This document shows, one piece after another, positions 16,362 to 23,601 of a DNA stretch of 64,000 nt. The stretch spans positions 5,493,501-5,557,500 of the forward strand of contig NZ_CP130318.1 of the NCBI RefSeq assembly GCF_032268605.1, written 5' to 3'. The translations under genes and the position numbers were made by a program. A model generated the notes under the pieces. The model was not told where the DNA came from. It saw only the letters and a list, made by a program, of their open reading frames with translations, and searched no databases. This DNA comes from Paenibacillus aurantius (GTDB taxonomy: Bacteria > Bacillota > Bacilli > Paenibacillales > NBRC-103111). Each line of letters opens with the position of its first letter. The stretch's first letter is position 1.

Positions 16362-17078
16362 CTATAGAACAAACAATTCCCCGTTATCGAAATAATAAAT
16401 ATCTTCCCACTTATATCCGTACGCTCCATCTTTGAGTTTAATATGCGGTTCAAAGGTAAAGTAGGAACCATCCATAAGTTTTGCCTTGTTTCCCATCTCA
16501 AAATACTTTCTGTGGTCCTTATGACATTCAATCGTATGACCGAGATTCCCAGAAAAGTCAAGATTGATGTAACCGAGTTGATCGATGACTTCGTTCATAT
16601 GTAAGTAAACTTGCTCAAAAGTCATGTCAGGTTTGACATAATCGATGAATGCTTTATGAAGCTCCTTTTCGGCATGAATTCCATGCGAAAATTCCAAAAC
16701 CAATTCGTTTTTTCCATATTCAACCTTTTCCTCGTCAATCACTTTTCCATTGATGACGATTAAAGTTCGAGCGAAGTCTCCCCAAAAAGTGTTCCACTCT
16801 GGACTAAGGTCTATGGTCACAATGTCATCGCTACCGACTGCTATTTCCGATGGGGTATAATCCCTACCTGACTCCGAAATAATCGTCCTCTTACCGACAT
16901 GCACAAAGGCACCGACACCATGGTACCAAAATTTCTCTATGCCCATCTTTCGCATGATATCTTCGGTATTAAAGACGATTTCCTTTTCTGAGATCCCTTC
17001 TTTGATCCGTTTCTTTAATTCGCTGATTGTCGCCTTCGCAATGGATTGTACCTTTTGGTAATGTGCGAGGTGCTCCAT
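16362..17078 (-). CDS. M24 family metallopeptidase (Xaa-Pro aminopeptidase-like)
   Basis: This protein of about 238 residues has the pita-bread fold of M24 peptidases and only the catalytic domain. All five metal ligands are visible: Asp in VTIDLSPEW, Asp in WGDFARTL, His in GHTIECH, Glu in YFTFEPHI and Glu in KWEDIYYF. It should cleave N-terminal residues from peptides, or it may be a creatinase-like hydrolase. The start at 17078 has AGGAGG six bases upstream; the longer frame runs into a decayed gene. It is AT-rich compared with its surroundings. Confidence 0.87.
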   Translation of the reverse strand: MEHLAHYQKVQSIAKATISELKKRIKEGISEKEIVFNTEDIMRKMGIEKFWYHGVGAFVHVGKRTIISESGRDYTPSEIAVGSDDIVTIDLSPEWNTFWGDFARTLIVINGKVIDEEKVEYGKNELVLEFSHGIHAEKELHKAFIDYVKPDMTFEQVYLHMNEVIDQLGYINLDFSGNLGHTIECHKDHRKYFEMGNKAKLMDGSYFTFEPHIKLKDGAYGYKWEDIYYFDNGELFVL

Positions 17079-17091
17079 TAGTAGCCTCCTA

Positions 17092-17235
17092 TTAGTGAAT
17101 AGACGGTGTGCGTAAGAGCAGCCTATTTCCTTCGGGGTCGAAACGTAACAGCCACGCGTCCCGTCTGGAAACGGCCCATCTGCAAAACTCCTCTCCCCTT
17201 GGTTCTTCCCCACTTTCACGAGTTGCGTGAAACAT
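17092..17235 (-). pseudogene. C-terminal remnant of a VOC-family gene
   Basis: A 47-codon open frame ends WLLRFDPEGNRLLLRTPSIH and then stop. The FDPEGNRLLL strand is the typical C-terminal module of VOC proteins. The N-terminal part of the frame does not resemble the family, and a neighbouring frame reads FADGPFPDGTR, which suggests a frameshift. It ends 14 bases before the M24 start. Confidence 0.5.
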
Positions 17236-17245
17236 GGCCCATACC

Positions 17246-17452
17246 GTGCACATTAGCAATCCATGAGAAACCGGGCCTGCTGTAGGATGATAAAATGTAG
17301 ACTTAAGGAAGCCGCATATGGACGTTCAATAAGAAGAATGTGACACTCAACGGTTGCTGTGACCCCACGCAGTGATTGCCGATGAGGAGCTTCACCCGTA
17401 TACGGTGGACCTGATGGACCAGTCCGATGGTCTGCTTGTTGGATGTAAAAAA
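17246..17452 (+). pseudogene. Truncated copy of the 60642 dihydrofolate-reductase-like gene
   Basis: The segment matches 60571-60782 over about 205 bases: shared GCACATTAGCAATCCATGAGAA, GATAAAAT, GTGACACT, TGCTGTGACC, GATGAGGAGCTTCACC and CAGTCCGATGGTCTGCTT. The frame is broken by indels, and the homology stops at GGATGTAAAA. The SRPBCC gene follows directly, so the join may have given that gene its promoter region. Confidence 0.8.
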
Positions 17453-17466
17453 CAAGGAGGATTTTC

Positions 17467-17976
17467 ATGGTTAACAATCTGAACCAATCGTTCGAAATTG
17501 CCATTACACGTGTATTCGATGCCCCTCGCGAACTTGTATTTAAAGCATGGACCGAACTCGGGCATTTCGCGAAATGGTGGGGACCAAAGGGGGTCGCCCT
17601 TGAAATCGTTAAAATGGATGCTCGATCAGGTGGCGAGTTTATAGGTATTCAGACGTCTGCTGACGGAAATCAGGTTATGTGCGTGAAATTTGCATACCAA
17701 GAGGTTGTCGAACCTGAGAAAGTGGCTTATATCCGATCCTTTTCTGATGAGCAAGGCCATACGGTCCGAGCGCCTTTTAGCGTGAGCTGGCCTCTTGAAA
17801 TTATGAATATCCTAACGCTAGAAGATGACAAAGGTAAAACGGTTTTAAAACTGAAAGGTTGTCCAGTGAACGCTTCAGCTGAGGAACATGAAACTTATAA
17901 AGGTATGGCTCCAAAGCTTCAACAAGATCTTGAGGGTACCTTCGATAAACTTGCCGACTATCTTGCCTCCCGTTAA
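17467..17976 (+). CDS. SRPBCC (AHSA1-type) domain protein
   Basis: This 169-residue protein has the activator-of-HSP90-like fold: FEIAITRVFDAPRELVFKAWTE, then FAKWWGPKG and ARSGGEF, and the closing helix KLQQDLEGTFDKLADYLA. It is a ligand-binding module of unknown role and of a different subgroup from the SRPBCC gene at 12815. AAGGAGG lies seven bases before the ATG. A truncated paralogous promoter lies just upstream. Confidence 0.86.
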   Translation: MVNNLNQSFEIAITRVFDAPRELVFKAWTELGHFAKWWGPKGVALEIVKMDARSGGEFIGIQTSADGNQVMCVKFAYQEVVEPEKVAYIRSFSDEQGHTVRAPFSVSWPLEIMNILTLEDDKGKTVLKLKGCPVNASAEEHETYKGMAPKLQQDLEGTFDKLADYLASR

Positions 17977-18019
17977 TCACTTTGAACCTTACGTTTCCTT
18001 TGGGAATATTTGTTCCATA

Positions 18020-18070
18020 AAACAGCAGAAGTCTAGGACTTTATTTTCTCGTCCCTGGCTGCTGCTGTTT
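18020..18070 (+). terminator. Possible terminator hairpin
   Basis: AAACAGCAG and CTGCTGTTT form a nine-base-pair stem around a loop of about 33 bases, 44 bases after the SRPBCC stop, ending CTGTTTCGTTT. Confidence 0.45.
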
Positions 18071-18182
18071 CGTTTAATCTGACAGAAGAGCTCCTCCACT
18101 CCTTCTCGCTAATCCCTTCCGTTCCTTCCGGCGAATCGATCTCCGTGATGTTCCTAGAAATGTCCGCGAATAAGAGATCCGC

Positions 18183-18542
18183 TTACTCACCCGAAAAATT
18201 TCCCGCGCCATTCTCCCTAAGCCCTTTGGGAACCGCCTCCCGCCAGGCATTCCGGATGACTTCCTCCAGCTCCTGCTCACCGACAACCGACAGCCTAACC
18301 AGTATGTAATCGTAGTTACGGTAATGCTCGGTCAAATAAAAAGCCTCCGGCCGGGTCATCAGCCAGATCTCCCGCGTCTCTTCCTTCATCTGGAGCACCA
18401 GCGTCTCCCCGTCCTGATGAAACCGGGCGATCAGCTTATCTCCCACTTTAAAAGCCGGTGTCCGGTAGGAGGTTCCCTCCACCACTTCCGGAAGGGACAG
18501 AGCGATCCGCCGAGCGATTTCGTGGCCAGCCGTCTGGAACAT
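18183..18542 (-). CDS. MmcQ/YjbR family DNA-binding-like protein
   Basis: This 119-residue protein matches the MmcQ/YjbR (CyaY-like fold) family: RIALSLPEVVEGTSYRTPAFKVGDKLIARF at the N-terminus, then REIWLMTRPEAFYLTEHYRNYDYILVRL and a C-terminal helix with EEVIRNAWREAVPKGL. The double-wing fold is thought to bind DNA; no cellular role is established. It is a single-gene unit. Confidence 0.87.
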   Translation of the reverse strand: MFQTAGHEIARRIALSLPEVVEGTSYRTPAFKVGDKLIARFHQDGETLVLQMKEETREIWLMTRPEAFYLTEHYRNYDYILVRLSVVGEQELEEVIRNAWREAVPKGLRENGAGNFSGE

Positions 18543-18893
18543 GAGAACCCGCCTCCTTTTTTCCTTATTTTATCATAAAAACCTAACCTACCCCTGACCA
18601 CTTCGATCGGTCTCCCTTCCTTCCTCCACCTGTTCAAGAAGCTTTCTCGTTTCTATAAGCCCCCCTATTCCTCCCCATCCCGAAAACAGGACTTCGGAAC
18701 CGCTTTCATCTTAAATCCGGGTTTTTTCTTGTTTCCCGGGTCCCTTTTGTCCTACTTTTTAATAAAAATCTTCCAAAATACATAAACTTTCGACATGATT
18801 CTGCCGTTATATAATCTATAAGTCCCAGACAAACAAGACTCGCCTGAGTCTTTAGGGATAGATGAATGATAGGAAAGCGAGGCTCCTGCTTCT
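18543..18893. other. Gene-free gap with a possible promoter
   Basis: No gene is supported. TATAAT at 18810-18815 lies about 80 bases upstream of the secreted glycoside-hydrolase-like gene and may be its -10; no convincing -35 is visible. Confidence 0.35.
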
Positions 18894-21221
18894 ATGAAAG
18901 TCACTTCACTGCTGCTGAAAGGGGTAAGCTGCATCGCGCTTGCCGCTGCTCTATTTACCGCTCCTTCCCCGGCTCCCGTCCAAGCGGAACCGGACTACAA
19001 TGTCGGGGCTTTCTATTTCTCGGATTGGAACCCGGAGCTCGGTCCCTTCCTCATGAAGAATACCGAGAAGCTGTACGGCCGGGACGGAGACTGGATGGGA
19101 GGCATTAAGGACCACCTGACCGCGGCCGGTCCATGGGGATACGGACCCATTAGCGACCGGGAACCGCTCGGCGGCTGGTACGACGACCGGGAGCAATCGG
19201 TTATGGACACCCATATCCTGCAGGCGTCCTCCCGGGGATTGGGACACTTCGCCTTCTATTATTATTGGAAGGATAATGGCGGCGGCGAGCGTCCCGGCCA
19301 GAACGTGCACCAGTTCCAGTCCTCTCCTTACAAGGACCTGATGAAGTTCTACCTCTACATGATGGCGGACGGCAAATGGCCCGCCTCCGACTGGGACAAG
19401 CTGATTGTTCCGAATCTTGTTCAGTTTATGAAGGATTCCTCGTACCAGCGTACACCGGATGGACGACCGATTGTCGGCTTCTACGGGGATTTCGAGTCGA
19501 GGCTCGGCGGCAAAGAGCAGTGGAAGAAGGCTTTGGCCACCCTGCGTACCCAAGCCAAGGCGGCCGGGCTCAAGAACCCTCTTCTGCTCGTGAACGGTTA
19601 CCGGGAATTGTCTCCGTCCATTGAGCAGGGCTTCGACGGCTTCCTGCCCCTCAACCTGGCGGGCATCGGCCTGGACGGCTCCCAAGGGAATACCGCGGAT
19701 TACTCGGTATACCCAAAGGCTTGGAAGGATTTTGTCTACAAAACGTATCCAAAGGGCAGCAAATCCGAGAACTACGAGAATTATCTGCTCATTCCCGGGG
19801 GAATCAGCGGCTTCGATACCCGCTCCTGGCGGGGGATCGGCTACGGAGACCATGACGGGGTGGAGACATCCGCCTACCTGAACCCCTCTCCGGACAAGTT
19901 CCGGGTGCAGGCTGCGAATGTCAAGGACTACCTGGATACTCACCCCCGCTCCATGAACATGGCGACGTTCTACGCCTGGAACGAATTCGGGGAAGGCGGG
20001 GCGATCGAGCCGACGACCCAGTACGGCTTCGGGTACGTGAACGCGCTGCAGGAAACGTTCCATCTGGACAACAGCCGCTACCAAGCCCGCGTGAAGAAGG
20101 ATGGGCTAGAGAACGAGGATCCCGCCCTGCGGCTGGAATTCGCTCCTGTCCAGACGAGTGTCACGAAGGGGGCTGCCCTCCGCGTCAAAGGGAAGGTCAC
20201 CAACCAGGGAAGCGAAACGGTCCGCCAAGGAACGGTCACGCTGGACGCCGGTGCTTGGAAGGCGAAGGCGCTATCCGGAACGGACCTGGCCGGCCTGAAG
20301 CCGGGCGAAACGAGGCAAGTGGAGTTTGAGGTGGCCGCCGGTGACGGCAAGGACTGGACGAAGCACGAGCTGACCATCTCCGCAGCGTACGAGACCGGAG
20401 GCCGAAAAGCCGTCGAGAACACGACCACGTTCGTTGTCGAAACCCCCGACGTTCATGGGCTGATCGAGCCCATTACGGGACCGGTGTTCGGCGGAGACAA
20501 GCTCTCCCTGGAGCTTAACCTGATCCGCTACACCCCGGACGCCGCGGCGGGCCATTACCGGATCGAAGCTCCGGACGGCTGGAGCTTGTCCGGCCGCAGC
20601 GAAGGCTCCTTCTCCTTCACCGGGAAGAAGCCGGAGAACGGGAAGGCGCTGTCCGCGGCCGCCCAGCTCACCATTCCGAAGGAAGTAACGGACGGCAGCT
20701 ACCCCGTGACCCTCGTGGTGAGCAGCCAGGGCCGGGAAACGAGAAGCTCCATCACGCTCTCCGTCGGCAATTCCCTGGCCAATCCCGGCTTCGAGAAGGA
20801 CAAGGACAAGAACGGCTTGGCCGACGGCTGGCTCGCGATGACGGGCAAGGAAGCCTTCGAGCTGTCGGGAGACAAGCACGACGGAAGTATGGCGCAGAAG
20901 CTCACGGCCCAAGGCTTCGGAGCGGGCATCCGGCAGGAGTGGCTGGCTCTCGATCCAAAGAAGACCTACGTCGTGGAAGCTTGGGTTAAGGTGGAAGCCG
21001 GCACCCTGAACATCGCGGAAGCGGAAGCCGACGCCGGCTTCAAGAACTTCCTCGGCTTCACCGTCCAGAAGCAGGTGAGCAACCGCAACTGGCAGAAAAT
21101 CTCCTTCACGGTCAAGCCCAAACCGGGCGGCGTGAACGGAAGCATCCGGTTCCTCAGCTGGAGTTCCGGCAAGACGGTGGCGTATATCGATCATGTGGTG
21201 TTTAGACCGGTTGCCGACTAG
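18894..21221 (+). CDS. Secreted GH99/WbsX-like carbohydrate-active protein with C-terminal CBM
   Basis: This 775-residue exported protein has a signal peptide (1-31, cleavage after PAPVQA). Next comes a WbsX/glycoside hydrolase family 99-like barrel (about 34-385), including VGAFYFSDWNPE, HFAFYYYWK and FYAWNEFGEGG. One or two Ig-like/NEW3-type modules follow (about 400-620), then a CBM4/9-like module (about 630-775, LANPGFEKDKDKNGLADGW). GH99-like domains act on mannose- or rhamnose-containing glycans, and WbsX proteins occur in O-antigen loci. It precedes the Wzy-like operon and may trim or cut the EPS. The SD is weak. Confidence 0.85.
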   Translation: MKVTSLLLKGVSCIALAAALFTAPSPAPVQAEPDYNVGAFYFSDWNPELGPFLMKNTEKLYGRDGDWMGGIKDHLTAAGPWGYGPISDREPLGGWYDDREQSVMDTHILQASSRGLGHFAFYYYWKDNGGGERPGQNVHQFQSSPYKDLMKFYLYMMADGKWPASDWDKLIVPNLVQFMKDSSYQRTPDGRPIVGFYGDFESRLGGKEQWKKALATLRTQAKAAGLKNPLLLVNGYRELSPSIEQGFDGFLPLNLAGIGLDGSQGNTADYSVYPKAWKDFVYKTYPKGSKSENYENYLLIPGGISGFDTRSWRGIGYGDHDGVETSAYLNPSPDKFRVQAANVKDYLDTHPRSMNMATFYAWNEFGEGGAIEPTTQYGFGYVNALQETFHLDNSRYQARVKKDGLENEDPALRLEFAPVQTSVTKGAALRVKGKVTNQGSETVRQGTVTLDAGAWKAKALSGTDLAGLKPGETRQVEFEVAAGDGKDWTKHELTISAAYETGGRKAVENTTTFVVETPDVHGLIEPITGPVFGGDKLSLELNLIRYTPDAAAGHYRIEAPDGWSLSGRSEGSFSFTGKKPENGKALSAAAQLTIPKEVTDGSYPVTLVVSSQGRETRSSITLSVGNSLANPGFEKDKDKNGLADGWLAMTGKEAFELSGDKHDGSMAQKLTAQGFGAGIRQEWLALDPKKTYVVEAWVKVEAGTLNIAEAEADAGFKNFLGFTVQKQVSNRNWQKISFTVKPKPGGVNGSIRFLSWSSGKTVAYIDHVVFRPVAD

Positions 21222-21232
21222 CAGCCGCCGGT

Positions 21233-21264
21233 AAGACTGTCGGGAGGATCCCGGAAGTCTTTTT
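21233..21264 (+). terminator. Rho-independent terminator
   Basis: AAGACT-gt-CGGG pairs across AGGAT with CCCG-ga-AGTCTT, followed by TTT. It lies 11 bases after the secreted protein's stop. Confidence 0.75.
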
Positions 21265-21269
21265 GAAGG

Positions 21270-21304
21270 AAGGTCAACCGAAGATTTTCCGGTTGGCCTT
21301 TTTT
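21270..21304 (+). terminator. Rho-independent terminator, second in tandem
   Basis: AAGGTCAACCG pairs with CGGTTGGCCTT (one mismatch) and ends in six T. A third short hairpin (CCCTG-actccat-CAGGG, then TCTTTT) lies at about 21393-21415. The secreted-protein gene is thus well insulated from the polymerase operon. Confidence 0.8.
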
Positions 21305-21441
21305 GATGCGAACAGCCAAACCCGAACATTTACGAAAACTTAACCTTCTCCATTCCGGTTAATCCGTAAGAAGACCCTCTATCCTTCGGCCCTGACTCCA
21401 TCAGGGTCTTTTGGTTCGTTCGGATTCTCCTCATCTAACCG

Positions 21442-21470
21442 TTGACGATCCGGACGGGCCGTGATACTTT
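21442..21470 (+). promoter_or_regulatory. Predicted promoter of the Wzy/acyltransferase operon
   Basis: TTGACG (21442-21447) and TACTTT (21465-21470) are separated by 17 bases. The -10 lies inside a GATAC-type palindrome. The spacing is ideal, but the -10 matches the consensus at only four of six bases. Confidence 0.5.
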
Positions 21471-21496
21471 AAGTATAGTTGGATACGTTTTGTATC
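21463..21496. promoter_or_regulatory. Two GATAC-N5-GTATC palindromes (candidate operators)
   Basis: GATACTTTAAGTATA (21463-21477) and GATACGTTTTGTATC (21482-21496) lie 19 bases apart and overlap the predicted promoter and start site. The second is a full GATAC/GTATC dyad; the first has one mismatch at the edge. The same motif occurs twice at the EPS promoter (48004 and 48041), which points to common control. Confidence 0.65.
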
Positions 21497-21536
21497 GTAC
21501 ATAAAGTCAGACCCAATAGAAAGGAGTACTCTGCGT

Positions 21537-22964
21537 ATGCTCGTCGAAAGGGTCCGCATTCCCTCTCTGCTCGCCGGATTCCTGGCGCTCGGCGTACTGG
21601 CGGCGCTTCGCCCCGATTACGTGCTGCTGCTGCCGGCTGCCGCTCTGGCCCTCGTCTTCCTGTTCTCCTGGCGTGCCGCGGTGTATCTTCTTCTCGTCGC
21701 CGTTACTTTCAACCGGCTTTCCTTCAATGTATCGAGCACCAACCTGCGGCCCGAAATGCTGGCTGTCCTGATCGGAGCCGCAGCCGCTTTGCTGTTCTGG
21801 TTGTCCCGGAACAAGTGGCAGAACGACGTCACGGTCCGTTTTACCTTCGGAGCCCCCTCTATCGCGATTGCGCTCTTTTTTGTGTATACGTATATTGTGT
21901 CGTACTGGAACAGTCCGGTCTTCTCCTATTCCGTCGCCGGTATGATCCAGCTGGCGCTGGCCAGCATGGGCTTCTTCGTTATGACCCAGGTGGCCGGGTT
22001 CGACCGGAACCGGATCCACTCTTACGTCGGCTTCTACATTGGGCTTACCGTGTTCCAATCCGTCTATGCCTTGCTCTGCTTCCTCTACAACAAGACGACC
22101 GGCCAGTTCCTCTTCGGGGAAAAATACGGCGGCCTCATGACCGGCCAAATCTCCGGGGTCGACTGGTCCTCCATCACTTGGCGCGGGGGGCTCTACGAAG
22201 CCAACCTGTTCTCCGCTTACCTGGGAGCGGGCATTGTTTTTCTCGTTACGGTGATTGTCGCGAGGGTGCAGCCCCGGCAAACCCCTCTTCTATTCCTCGG
22301 CATGCTTCTTGCCGTGGTGGGTATCGTCATGGGCTGGACACGCTCCGCTTGGATCGGAACGGCTCTCGGCGTCGCCTTCACCTCCCTCTTCTATGTGCGC
22401 AAATGGGTGCATCCGCGCAATGTGGTGCTTTTCGGCGGGCTTGCTGCGGCGCTCGTCCCGATTTTCGTCTTTGTCGAGTCGATCTTCGACCAGACGTCCG
22501 GCCGCAAAGGGCTCCTGACCTCCAAGCTCATGAACCTGTTCAACAGCGAAGAAGGAACGGGAAAGTTCCGCGCCGAGAAGTTCCAGTTCGCCTGGGACAA
22601 CTGGCTGAACGGCCACCCGATTGCCGGGAACGGCTATTTCAGCATCAAGGTGTATAACCCCGACGAGTGGGTAACCAGCATGTTCCTTGCCATCCTGCAC
22701 GATTCGGGGCTGATCGGGCTGTGCCTGTTCGTCTTTGCGGTCGGCTACGTCTTCTTCTACGGACTTCGTGCCGCTCTCGTCACATCCGATGCCAAGCACC
22801 GGGCTTACCTGCTCGGGATGGTCGGCGGGCTGCTCGTGCTTCTCCTGTCGTATAACTTCTCCCCCGGCCACACGCTCGCCATGTTCTGGGTGCACCTGGG
22901 GCTCATCTATGCGCTCGCTTCAAAGGAACGGATACGGGAAGGAGAGGCTGTTCATGAACGATAA
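21537..22964 (+). CDS. O-antigen ligase/Wzy-like polysaccharide polymerase
   Basis: This 475-residue integral membrane protein has about ten to twelve transmembrane segments. A large extracytoplasmic loop follows the segment ending IVMGWTRSAWIG and contains GLLTSKLMNLF and GHPIAGNGYFSI. The Arg and the loop GNGYFSI/SMFLAILHDSGLIGL match the WaaL/Wzy ligase-polymerase superfamily. It would polymerise or ligate repeat units outside the membrane. The EPS cluster has no polymerase, so this is the best candidate. AAAGGAG precedes the ATG. The next gene overlaps its 3' end. Confidence 0.82.
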   Translation: MLVERVRIPSLLAGFLALGVLAALRPDYVLLLPAAALALVFLFSWRAAVYLLLVAVTFNRLSFNVSSTNLRPEMLAVLIGAAAALLFWLSRNKWQNDVTVRFTFGAPSIAIALFFVYTYIVSYWNSPVFSYSVAGMIQLALASMGFFVMTQVAGFDRNRIHSYVGFYIGLTVFQSVYALLCFLYNKTTGQFLFGEKYGGLMTGQISGVDWSSITWRGGLYEANLFSAYLGAGIVFLVTVIVARVQPRQTPLLFLGMLLAVVGIVMGWTRSAWIGTALGVAFTSLFYVRKWVHPRNVVLFGGLAAALVPIFVFVESIFDQTSGRKGLLTSKLMNLFNSEEGTGKFRAEKFQFAWDNWLNGHPIAGNGYFSIKVYNPDEWVTSMFLAILHDSGLIGLCLFVFAVGYVFFYGLRAALVTSDAKHRAYLLGMVGGLLVLLLSYNFSPGHTLAMFWVHLGLIYALASKERIREGEAVHER

Positions 22965-23526
22965 AATCCGGTCGCAGCTCCACAAACTGTTCGTTAACGT
23001 CGTGGCGGCTTCCGTGCTGACCCCAAGCTCGGTCCGCGCCCGGATCTACCGGGCCTTCGGCATCCGGACGGAGACTACGTTCCTCGGTCCCCGCTGCTTC
23101 TTCAGCGGCAGCCGGGTCCATATCGGGGAAGGGGCTTTCGTGAACACCGGCTGCTTCTTCGAGAACCACGGGGAGATCACCATCGGCCGTAACAGCTCAC
23201 TCGGCATGGAGGTCATGCTCTGCGCCTCGACCCACGAGATGGGCGGGCCCGACAAACGGGCGGGGACGCCTGTAGGCAAGCCGATCGTCATCGGCGACGG
23301 GGTATGGATCGGGACGCGGGCGACGGTTCTGCCCGGCGTGCGGATCGGAGATGGGTGCGTTATCGCGGCGGGAGCTGTCGTCACCAAGGATTGCGCGCCT
23401 CATGGAATCTATGCGGGCACGCCCGCCAGGCGGGTTAAAGAGCTGGCCGGCCCGGCGCAGGCGGAGTTCGGGCAAACGGAGTTCGTCGTGCCGGAGCCCG
23501 TGGTGCGGGGCCGGAAGACGTCTTGA
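22954..23526 (+). CDS. Hexapeptide-repeat (LbH) O-acetyltransferase
   Basis: This 190-residue left-handed beta-helix acetyltransferase is of the maltose/NodL type. The helix coils run from VHIGEGAFVNTGCFF through IVIGDGVWIGTRATVLPGV to IAAGAVVTKD, ending in YAGTPARRVKE. The catalytic His lies in CASTHEMG. It transfers acetyl from acetyl-CoA to a sugar hydroxyl, here probably an EPS precursor. It overlaps the polymerase gene by 11 bases, with AAGGAGAGG before the ATG, so the two are coupled. Confidence 0.88.
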   Translation: MNDKIRSQLHKLFVNVVAASVLTPSSVRARIYRAFGIRTETTFLGPRCFFSGSRVHIGEGAFVNTGCFFENHGEITIGRNSSLGMEVMLCASTHEMGGPDKRAGTPVGKPIVIGDGVWIGTRATVLPGVRIGDGCVIAAGAVVTKDCAPHGIYAGTPARRVKELAGPAQAEFGQTEFVVPEPVVRGRKTS

Positions 23527-23563
23527 CCGCCCGGCCGCTTGTGCGGCTGCCGGCGGTCTTTTT
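23525..23563 (+). terminator. Terminator/attenuator inside the polymerase operon
   Basis: GACCGCC pairs with GGCGGTC around an inner CCGC/GCGG stem and is followed by five T. It begins at the stop codon of the acetyltransferase, so the downstream acyltransferase may be expressed at a lower level. Confidence 0.7.
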
Positions 23564-23601
23564 ATGGAACCAAGGAGTCAGGACAACAGGGAGGATTCGG
23601 G

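Noticed and set aside
9480-17976. Region as a prophage or integrative element
   Set aside because: No integrase, structural, conjugation or lysis genes and no direct-repeat attachment sites were seen; an accumulation of IS and small genes explains it better.
22735-22953. N-terminal extension of the hexapeptide acetyltransferase frame
   Set aside because: The extra 73 codons are the shadow of the polymerase gene; AAGGAGAGG directly precedes the ATG at 22954.
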